Of a DNA stretch of 64,000 nucleotides, positions 25,388 through 33,980 are shown piece by piece. The stretch is taken from positions 75,278,287-75,342,286 of the forward strand of contig NC_044282.2 of the NCBI RefSeq assembly GCF_004027225.2. The letters are read 5' to 3'. Both the position numbers and the translations under genes were made by a program. Numbering within the stretch: the stretch's first letter is position 1; each line of letters starts with the position of its first letter. The notes beneath the pieces were generated by a model. It made no database searches, had not been told where the DNA came from, and worked only from the letters and a program-made list of their open reading frames with translations. This stretch comes from Strigops habroptila (lineage: Eukaryota; Chordata; Aves; Psittaciformes; Psittacidae).

Positions 25388-25448
25388 GACAAGCACTGGT
25401 TACTGCAGCCACAAGCAGAGGGTGGTTTCAGTGCTTTTTTGTTGTTAA
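25388..25448 (+). CDS. CD93: Putative last coding exon of CD93
   Basis: A pyrimidine-rich acceptor ending tttccccag at 25379-25387 precedes a short frame. Joined to the donor-like CAG/GTAACA (exon end 24743, intron 24744-25387), it stays in phase, completes an Arg codon, and continues TSTGYCSHKQRVV to a TAA at 25446-25448. With this join the tail reaches a Cys about 13 residues after PESR, close to human, where PTPGTDC ends the protein about 14 residues after ESR. The joined protein would be 583 aa. A stronger donor, GTGAGC at 24734, is an alternative and would put a different frame in use. The similarity is short, so this is a hypothesis. Confidence 0.35.
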
Positions 25449-27484
25449 AGATGTCACATCAGAGGTGATGGAATAAACCTGTTTAAAACCACAGCAGCAG
25501 CCAGCTTCTCATGAGGAGCAGACACTGGTGGAGTGATCAGTCATCCATCCCTGCAGCTCCCAGGGGGTTTGCACTGGCTTTGGAGAGCAGGACAGTGATG
25601 CTTCCCCAAGGAATTGAGTCCCTTTACCTTATTCCACCCCCTGAGCTCAGGAAGTCCATAGCACAGGGAAAACTGTAGACAAGGAGAGACCATATGGTAA
25701 ATAGGTAGGAAAAACGAGGTTTAGAAGCGTCATGTACCTGTTTCCTGTGTGTTCAGTGTAAAAATGCTTGCAAAATAGAGAAAACAACACTCTCCTTCAC
25801 ATACAGCTGGATGTGAGAGGACTTCTCCTGGTGGATCATACTTTTTGGGTAGAAGCCCTTCCTGACAGCTTGGGGTCCAGGCTAAGCGCGTTTTCCAACC
25901 CTTCCCCTGTAAAGAATACACTGGATGTTGTATATTTGCTCATTGTTTTATATATAGCTTTTAACCTTGCTTCACAGCAGAAGCTTTCTCAGGGTGAAGT
26001 TGTTCCACAGCCTTCCCCAGGTACCTCACTTCAGAGAGCTCTTTATACTCAGTGATTCCAGACTGTTCCAGCATGAATCCTTCCCCAAGGCCCAAGAGGG
26101 CACAGGGGCCATTCCTGCTTCCCATCGAGCAGTGTTTACCCACATTTCACAAGGCAAAAGGGTTCTAGAGGAGAACAGACATGTTGTTTGGAGGGGACAT
26201 GAGTTTCCTGAAGTTTCTGCTGGGTTTATTGTCTCCTTGAGACTTAATTGCTGCAGAGATGGGAACTGAGCACAAAGGAGTTTGCTGCACGCAGCGACCT
26301 GCATCCTGTTCTTCCATGTGTGGAGGAAAAAACCCCTTTCCTGCTGGGTTTTTTCTGTCTTCATGTCTCCATTGTGAAATGACCCAAACAAAAACAAAAC
26401 AAGGCAGGAAAATGTGGCTGATATAGAAAGGTTTTAATGTTCTGCCCTAATGTGCTTCCTTTTCTCCACGCAGTGGCTGAGAGAAGCAGTGAGTGCAGCA
26501 GTGGTATTCTTGGATGCCCCACAGAAAATCCCTGTCTGTGTTCTGATAAGCCAGCAAAGCCTCTGGAATACATGAATAAATTAAACCAGTGAAAAATCCT
26601 GCTGAAATCAGTGGGACAACCTACATCCATAACATTATGCCTGTGCTGCTGGGCTGTGCCAGCTCTAGGTCCCTGTGGGAAAAAGCAGGCACAGCCACAT
26701 TTGCTTTATGGAATTTTCCAGATGTTTGGAGTCTCCAGAATGTTTCTGCCTTATTTTTTAATTAAGGTATCAAGTAATTGTTGTATTCCACTATGAAAAA
26801 GGGAAAAGGAAGCACAAGTGTGAGCCTGAGTGTTATAAACCGTGTTATTTATTCCAGAAATTCCTCAGTAAAACCTATAATTCCAATTTCTGTTACAACC
26901 TTTGTGTATTCCGGGGTGTGTACTTTTCACAACGGAGTATGGGAGCAGGTCTAGCCTAGGGAAGGCTAATTTGTGCCTCGGTTTGGTTTGAGGTCTCTCT
27001 GGTCGAAGATTTCCTGATGTAGCATCCTTCATCCCGGTGCAGTTACATGTGGATAATCTCATGTCTCCTTTTCTTCCTGCCACAAACCCAGCAGGAATGT
27101 TTTGATCCATTCCTCATTGGAGTTATCCAGGGGCCTGGGGAATCCCATTGGCTAAAGCAGACAGGAACAGAGACGGATCGTTTGGTACCCTGTCTTACAG
27201 CTGGAGGAGACAGGATGTTCATCCCGGCCCAAGGGGCTTTTCCCAGGGGACCGGCACAGCTACCTCTGCTCCCCGTCCTTCCATAGAAACAAGGACAAAG
27301 CCAGAGCTACAACTGTCCCACTGCCACCACAGCAGGACAGGGCCGATTTGCTTTGTACATATCAAGTGGTTTGTGATGAAGTTGTATTTTTACAGTCCAC
27401 CATTAAGACAGTTGCCTCTGCCTTGAAGAATGAGGTTGTCCAATGCGTTGATCAACTCTGTGTGTTGCTTTTCTGATGAGACAC
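25449..27484 (+). other. CD93: Probable CD93 3' untranslated region
   Basis: About 2 kb without any CR1 copy or convincing reading frame, ending in a good poly(A) signal. Mammalian CD93 has a 3'UTR of several kb, so this length is reasonable. TTATTTATT at 26845-26853 is an AU-rich element core. An earlier AATAAA at 25472-25477 could give a short isoform. The boundary is inferred from position and signals only. Confidence 0.5.
25472..25477 (+). terminator. Possible proximal CD93 poly(A) signal
   Basis: AATAAA 24 bases after the stop of the putative second CD93 exon. No clear GT-rich element follows, so it is weaker than the distal signal. Confidence 0.3.
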
Positions 27485-27490
27485 AATAAA
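27485..27490 (+). terminator. Probable distal CD93 poly(A) signal
   Basis: AATAAA followed within about 20-40 bases by a GT/T-rich stretch (gtgttctctgtggttttt), the usual arrangement of a vertebrate cleavage site. The sequence before it is unique; a minisatellite starts about 250 bp later. Confidence 0.55.
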
Positions 27491-27740
27491 CCCTGACCAG
27501 AACACAGTGTTCTCTGTGGTTTTTAATAGAGAGAGGATCAAAACCTATTGGTTTGGTACACGTGGGGCCTTGTATTTTCTACAGTGATGGGTGGTGCTAC
27601 CAGACCCTCTATCAGTGCTCATCCATGTAGTGAGGTTAGTAGGGTCTCAGCCTTTCATAGCTGCTGCTGTCCTGAGCAAGGGCCAGTCATGTCTTGTCTC
27701 CCAGGGCCATGGGGTGGGGGCACTGGGATGATCTCAGTTG

Positions 27741-28220
27741 GATCCTAAGCCCATGAGTGAGGTCCTAAATCCATGAGCAAGGTTCTAAACCCACAAGCAA
27801 AGTCCTAAATCCACAAGCAAGGTCCTAAACCCACAAGCGAGGTCCTAAGTCCACAAGCCTGGTCCTATATCTCCAAGCAAGGCGCTAAGCCCACAGGCAA
27901 AGTTCTGAATCCACAAGCAAGATCCTAAGCCCATAAGTCAGGTCCTAAATCCCCAAGCAAGGTCCTAAGCTCATGAGAAAGGTCTTAAACCCATGAGTGA
28001 AGTCCTAAATCCACAAGCAAGGTCCTAAACCCACAAGCAAGGTCCTAAACCCATGATCAAGGTCCTAAGAACTCAAGCAAGGTCCTAAGCCTACAAGCAA
28101 GGTCTTAAGCCCACAAGCAAGGTCCTAAGAACTCAAGCAAGGTCCTAAGAACTCAAGCAAGGTCCTAAGCCGACAAGCAAGGTCTTAAGCCCACAAGCAA
28201 GGTCCTAAACCCAGAAGCAG
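27741..28220. repeat. 24 x 20-bp minisatellite
   Basis: Consensus GGTCCTAAACCCACAAGCAA. Twenty-four units in a row keep an exact 20-bp step from 27741 to 28220 with only substitutions, no insertions or deletions. Variant units recur in order: AAGAACTC, AAGCC(T/G)AC, then GGTCTTAAGC at 28061-28120 and again at 28141-28200. It lies about 250 bp past the probable CD93 poly(A) signal. Confidence 0.97.
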
Positions 28221-30097
28221 CCCCAGATTTTGGTGTAGCTCTGTATGAGGGCAGAGATCTGCTTTTCTGGCTCTGGCCAGCAACTAGACGCAGATATCAC
28301 TTGGTGAATTCAAAGCTGTCTCCATGATGTGCACCACCAGAGAAAGGTCATCCTGAAAGTGAAAAAGTCACAAAGACGGGGGGAAACCTCAATGACTCAA
28401 AACCCCACTTGTATCACCCACGTCTGTGACAGCATTCATGTGGTGTTCTATCAGTCATTGCCACTGGCCTTCGACAGGGTTGAAAACCAAGAAAACCCTA
28501 CAAATAACAGGACACCACATCTCATGATGGATGTTTGGTGCCTCCATGCATCAAAGAGCATTCCCAAAGTTGTTCTGCCTGCCCTGGGAAGCTCCTGCAG
28601 GGATGAGGCCATGCCAAATGTGCAGGGGATGTCCCTTCAAGCACGAGGAGCTGCCAGGGGTGGGATGATGGAAGCAGGAGGTGGTCATTCACCCCCCTTA
28701 TATCATTTTTCCCTATTTCTGGGAAAGCTGCTGCAAGGAAACAGCCTCCACCAGAGGAATGTAGAGGAAAGGCAGTGCCTAAGGCTGAAATGCAACCTAC
28801 CAAATACCATCCCACAAAGAGTCAGCCCCTGCAAACCCAAATGCTTCAAATATCTGCTCATTTCCTCTCTTCATTATTTTTAACCTTTTAAGTATTTCTT
28901 GGCATTTGGTTCTCCAGAGCCCTTTCAAGGCTGATCCATGGAGCTCGTGTCTCACCAAGCACATCTGAGCAGTGCCAGTGACAACGTGACTGAGGGCAAG
29001 AGCCAGCTTGTGGCAATGATCCTTCAGCTTTCCTATGGGAAAACCCAGCCTCTGGTGCCAGAAGCAAGTGCATGTCTTGGAGATGGTGCAAGGCTCAAAG
29101 AAAGCTCAGGGAGAAGGATAAGAGTCCAAGGCTCTAAATAAGCAAATCCTGAGTATCTTCCCTGCTGGGATGCCGACAAGGCTCCTCTGGCCTCTCCAGC
29201 CCCCGTAAATGGAGCTGAACATGAAGCCATCACTTATTGATTAATATCAGTGACTAAAATCACCCATTAATTCAGCTACACTGGCTTGGGGTGGGGGTAC
29301 AGGGGTAGGAGAGGGTGCAAAGGCAGGTTGCCATGTGAAGGTGATGGTAGGAGAAGTCACACATGTGCCAGATATTGCCAACACCCAGCCTTGGGAGGCT
29401 TTAATCCCTGTGGGACACGGCACCGGCTGCATTCCCTGGTTGTAGTCCAAGAGTTAACACAGAAACACAAGGCAGAGGCATAAACCAAGGTACTGGACAT
29501 GCTGGCAGGGCCTAGTTCAGCCCTACCACTGCTCCCAAATCCTGTTTCCTGCACCCAGACTGCAAACTGTGGCTGTACCAGACCATGGAGTTGTGAGGGC
29601 ATCCATGGGAAAAATGGATTTTCCCAGTTTTAACAAGGACAAGGACTCAGCCAGCACCTGCCGTGACCTTCCCCAAAGCCACCAAACAAAACTCCTCCAA
29701 AAGCCACCCTCCGTTGTGCTCCTAATGAATGTGCAGCAAATGAAGCATCCTTAGTGCAGCGATTGAGGTCCCCGCTGCCCCTTGCAGGTCCTAACCTCGC
29801 CTGGGTGCCCCATTGTGCCTTCTGCTTGGATATATTTATCCAGCACTTCGTGGCCTTGAGATGTTTTTCTCCTTGCGTCTGATCCAAATTCACCTTTTCC
29901 ACATGGGATTCCAGCCCGGACCTGCAGGAAAATGGCTCGTATATGCTGGTGGGCACCACAAGACCCCAAGCACATCATCGAGATCAGGGAAGAGAGGGGA
30001 CCCCTGTGCAGTTTTCATGACCCCAAGTGGGATGACACATAGAACATATATAGATGGGAAAGCACATATAGCCTATTTAATGGTCTGCTATTAATTT
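28221..30097. other. Unique intergenic DNA after the minisatellite
   Basis: No CR1, no tandem repeat and no convincing reading frame. The longest frame (184 codons, + strand, 28329-28883) shows no recognisable motif. Nothing identified. Confidence 0.6.
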
Positions 30098-30422
30098 TGG
30101 TTTAATCTTGATGTAATTTTTTAAGATTATATTGTTATATTCTGTTTAATTAAATTCTATTTAATTTTCTTCATTCTATTCAATTTAATTCTATTGAATG
30201 AATTATGATTTAAGATTATATTCTTCCCTTCCCTATTCATGCTATTTAAGTCTATTAATTCTATTCTATTCCATTACAGTCTATTCCGTTCTATTCCATG
30301 CTATTAACTATATTACATTGTCTTATTATATTATATTATATTGTATCATAAGGTATTACAAGGTATTACATTACATTACATTACATTACATTGCATAATA
30401 CTATATTGCATTACATTAAATC
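30098..30422. repeat. ATTCT / TATAT / TTACA pentamer microsatellite
   Basis: About 325 bp of AT-rich DNA that changes along its length: ATTCTATT pentamers at 30140-30300, TTATATTATATTATAT at 30325-30345, then TTACA units at 30365-30395. It probably grew from an ancestral pentamer array and decayed. Confidence 0.85.
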
Positions 30423-30499
30423 GTGTCCAATCCCCAGCATTCAGACATCAGGAACCTCATTTCCAAACCCCAACAGAACAAGCCAAGCCAATCCATGAC

Positions 30500-30760
30500 A
30501 CATTCCCCATAACCGGGGGTCGGAGCAGCTATTCCGCATCCCCGCTATCGGCACCCTCTGCCCGGGGCACAGGGACGCGCTGAGTCAGGCGCCTCCCGCA
30601 GTCACAGCGGTGCGTGGTGATGTCCCACAGCAACTGCGCCCTGCGGAGCAGCCTCAGCACTCAGCTTTCCAAAGGGAAAAGCCGTTTGTCAGCAGGAAGA
30701 GCATCGCTGCCGGCGTGAGTCACCGGGGCGGGAGGCACCGGGGCAGGGATCAGTGAGCAA
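30500..30760. promoter_or_regulatory. CpG-rich block with two AP-1 sites, candidate enhancer
   Basis: A CpG-enriched 250-bp island amid AT-rich DNA, between CD93 and THBD. It carries TGAGTCA at 30581-30587, inside a MARE-like GCTGAGTCAGGC, and again at 30716-30722. No reading frame of note. Enhancer or promoter role is inference. Confidence 0.35.
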
Positions 30761-31137
30761 AGAGGAGTTAAACCGCGAGGAATCTCGCTCCAATGTCCCT
30801 TCTGGTGACCGGAGCGACCCGGGAACCCCTTGTCAGCAGCAAGGACAGCAGCACCGTGAGCTCAGAGCGCGTTGTTATGGGAGGGCTGCATTCTTGCCTG
30901 GAAGTTCATGAATACTTGTCGTCAGGCAGCCTTGAAAAGCACATTTTTATCTGCTTTTATCATAATAAAATAACAGAAATCTATTGGTGGTGGGTTGTTC
31001 TCTTCTTTTCCAACCATTGCATCCTGTCTTCTGGCTTTTGTTGTTGTTTGCCCTCAACCTTCCCCCTCTTATTTTGCTGGTGTACAGTGTGTACTGTGAA
31101 GTGATTTCTTTGAATCACTGGTTTGGTTCTGAAAACA

Positions 31138-31445
31138 GATGATGAAGAAGAAGAAAAACAAAAAGAAGAAGGAAAAGAAGAAAAAAGATAAAAAAAGGAA
31201 AAGAAAAAGAAAGAGAAGAAAGCAAAAAAAAAAGAGGAAAATAAAAATAAGACAAAAATAAAAATAAAAAAAGGGAGAAAGATGGAAATTAAAAGAAAAG
31301 GGAAAATGAAAATAAAATAAAATAAAATAAAATAAAATAAAATAAAATAAAATAAAATAAAAATTGAAGAAGAAGATGAAGATGAAGAAGGGGGAAAGGG
31401 AAAGGAAAAGGAAATTAAAAGGAAAATAAAAAGAGAAAAAAGCCA
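31138..31445. repeat. Purine-rich tract with an AATAA array
   Basis: About 300 bp of almost pure A/G on the + strand (GAAGAAGAA, AAAGAAAAAG types), containing ten exact AATAA units at 31311-31360. The complementary strand is pyrimidine-rich. Such tracts can form triplex (H-DNA) structures and often break assemblies. Confidence 0.9.
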
Positions 31446-31960
31446 CCAGAAGTGAAATCCATGCAATGAAAACTGGGGACACAACAGGTTTCACTGGAGC
31501 CGAGCGAGGTTGGCATTGCCGGGCCATCCAGGAATCTCCTGGGAATTCCCTATTTACACCTTTTCTGGCCATGAGGAGCAACCGAGCTCTTTTGGGGGTT
31601 ATTTGGTGCACACAGTGGCTGGTGCCGGCCGGGGGGACCTGTCTCCCTTTGCCATGGTCAGACCTACAGGACACGTGTCACCCAGGGGGGACAGTGGCTT
31701 TGGGTTGAGATTAGGGGATGAAACGGTTGATTGGAGGCTCCACAGGCTGAGGTCTGAGCTCTCCATCACTCCTCCTGCAGTCCGAGTGGAAAACAGCATT
31801 CCCTTGACATTCCCCTTCCCAGACAGACGTGGAGAAAGGAGCGAAAGAGGCCAAAGACAGGGAGGGGAAAGGAGCGGCATCTGGTAGAGAGCATGAGCTC
31901 TGCTGCTCCTGGTTCCATCGGGACAGCTTTGGAGCTACCAAACAGCACAGCTGGTTTGGT
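31446..31960. other. Unique spacer between purine tract and ATT array
   Basis: Moderately GC-rich unique sequence. No gene or repeat recognised; short frames only. Confidence 0.5.
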
Positions 31961-32196
31961 GATTTATTATCATCATTATTAGTACTATTGCTATTCTATT
32001 GCTATTATTACTATTACAGGGCTTGGAGCAACCTGCTCTAGTGGAAGGTGTCCCTGCCCGTGGCAGGGAGTTGGAACTGGATGAGCTTTAAGGTTCTTTC
32101 CAACCCAAACCAGTCTGTGATTCTATGATTCTATGATTACTATTTCTATTGCTATTATTGCTGTTATTACTACTATTATTACTATTATTAAGGGTT
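31961..32196. repeat. ATT trinucleotide microsatellite interrupted by CR1
   Basis: TTATTATCATCATTATTAG and CTATTGCTATTATTACTAT before 32017, then ATTACTATTTCTATTGC and CTACTATTATTACTATTAT after 32138. The two halves are one array split by the CR1 at 32017-32138. Confidence 0.85.
32017..32138 (+). mobile_element. CR1 fragment inserted in an ATT microsatellite
   Basis: 122 bp in plus orientation from CAGGGCTTGGAGCAACC to a doubled tail GATTCTATGATTCTATGATT, with ATT/ACT repeat DNA on both sides. Confidence 0.9.
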
Positions 32197-32813
32197 ATTA
32201 GTACTCTTTTCCCCATCTCTCCTTTTCCCCACAGCCTCTCATGAGCTACATGAACCGTCCAGAGCTGAAAGAGGACAAGCCAAACCCTAAGAGTTTAATA
32301 AAGGAACCTCCTTGCAGAGAGTGAAGTAAGAAAACGGGGATTTGTGGCTCCCGAGGGCTAATTGCAGTGCCTGAGTTGGTAAAACACCACTCTGAGAACT
32401 GGGAAAATAACAGGGTCAAATGCCCTTTCCTGTAAGCTTTGGATGTTTGTGTTTCATCTGTTGTTTGCTCGTGGCTATGTTCTGACTGCAGAGGTGAAGA
32501 TGAAAACATGGGAAAGGTTTGAGCAAGAAGAGGAGCCAAACTCCAGGGGTGATCCCCCCTGATCAACCCATAGCCCTGATCCTGGCTGCCTCGGAGGGGA
32601 TTAGGGTGACTGACATGGAATTGGGACACTGGAGCTCACAAAGGATGAGCCTGTGTGGCTTGTGATGAGGGGATGAGCCACAGTGGCTGGAAGGGGCCAG
32701 CAGCCACTGTGCTGGCACTGGTGTGTGTCCTGGTGGGTGTCCCAGTTGGGTGGCTTGTGGGTCTGCCGTTGGTGCTGCTCCACCACAGTGTCCTGGCAGC
32801 TTCATTGGCTCAT

Positions 32814-32909
32814 ACCATAGAATCCCAGTGGAAGAGACCTTAAAGCTCATCCAGTTCCAACCCCTGCCACAGGCAGGGACACCTTCCGCTAAAGCAGGTT
32901 GCTCCAAGT
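32814..32909 (-). mobile_element. CR1 fragment, main family
   Basis: About 95 bp, tail complement through AAAGCAGGTTGCTCC. The probable LTR starts about 20 bp after it. Confidence 0.85.
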
Positions 32910-32930
32910 CTGATCCCAGCTTTGGAGCTG

Positions 32931-33498
32931 TGTAGGTTTTGGGCCAGCGCTCATTGCAGTAAAGCTGATGCTGTACCTGTAAGCTAAAATGCTGAGTTGT
33001 AAACTGAGAGCAAGATGGGCCGGCGCAGCCTTGGAGTGTGTATAAAACAAGGGCAGCCTGTGAAGATAAAGGAATGACCAAGACAGAAGGGGCTGGTTCT
33101 TCAAGATGAGGAACAAATCAGAACTAATCTAAAACACAGACACAATTGTTAAGTAATTCACAAGAGTCTTTTCACATGCGCAAGCACAGAGATCAACCAG
33201 TGAAAGACTATCGAGGACCATCAGAGACTCCTGGAGACCACACTCGGCATGAAAAGTGTATGTGTAATTAAAATGCAAATATTACAATTAACTCCAGGAA
33301 ATCTAATGTCAAACATTTTGCAGGAAGGTTGTACATATGCATAAGTTTGTTGGATATATGGATGCTGATGCAGACTCCAGGAGTGCTCCCCTTTGGAAAT
33401 GACTGACGTATGCACCCAGCGCTGCAATAAGGAATGCTGCTCTCTGAAACTCCAAACCCAGGCTGAGAGAGTTGCTTCGACCGACTTTTCCCGTAACA
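32931..33498 (+). mobile_element. Probable solo LTR of an endogenous retrovirus
   Basis: About 570 bp of sequence unlike CR1, starting TGTAGG and ending GTAACA (the TG...CA ends of an LTR). A TATAAAA occurs at 33041-33047. An AATAAG poly(A)-like signal lies near 33427, followed by a U5-like segment with direct-repeat-poor, C/T-rich sequence. No gag, pol or env remnant flanks it and I could not find a clear target-site duplication. The ends are therefore approximate. It starts about 20 bp after a truncated CR1 and ends about 410 bp before the THBD TATA box. Confidence 0.45.
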
Positions 33499-33744
33499 TA
33501 CCGAGACCAGCACTCTCCTAACCAGGGTGACGGACCCCGCGGGGTGCCCTGCAGCAGGTGCCCTCCCTCCAGCGCTTTTTCCCCCCTTGCTCAAGGCGAT
33601 AAACAACTTTTCCCGGCCCCGCTCTGCCCCTCAGCCCGCACCCTCGGGCTGCCGCCGGTGCCCAGCCATAGACGGGGCGGGGGGGGCCTCGCAGCTCCCA
33701 CCCTTCGGGCGGGACCTCGGCGGGAGGAGCCGGCACAAGGAACA

Positions 33745-33916
33745 GGGTGGGGGGGCCCCACACACACCCCACATCCCCCTGCTGGAGGGGGCTGGGACTT
33801 ACCGGGGCCGCCCCCACCGCAATCACTCCGCACCACGACGGCGGCGGCGGCGGCCCGTCCCCGGAGGCGCTTCCTTCCTGCGGCGGGCGGCGGGGAGGGC
33901 CGGAGCTCCTATAAAT
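33745..33916 (+). promoter_or_regulatory. THBD core promoter: TATA box and KLF/SP-type boxes
   Basis: A consensus TATAAAT at 33910-33916 sits 65 bp upstream of the THBD ATG, placing the start site near 33940 and giving a 5'UTR of about 40 nt. Upstream are GGGTGGGGGGG at 33745-33755 and a CACACACCCC run at 33761-33770, CACCC-type boxes such as KLF2/KLF4 bind. Mammalian THBD is a known KLF2 target in endothelium. GC boxes occur at 33670-33690. Factor binding is inference. Confidence 0.65.
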
Positions 33917-33980
33917 CGGGGCGGGCGGGCGGCGGCATGCCAGAGATTTGCCGTGCCGGCCGGCCCCTCCGCCGCCCGCC

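Noticed and set aside
27741-28220. Resemblance of the 20-bp array to a CRISPR array
   Set aside because: Repeats are directly adjacent with no spacers and the genome is animal; it is a minisatellite.
31069-31674. Phe/Ser/Leu-rich minus-strand frames of 167-201 codons
   Set aside because: They are translations of the purine-rich tract and AATAA array, giving periodic FYFILFYFIL-like low complexity; not a membrane protein gene.
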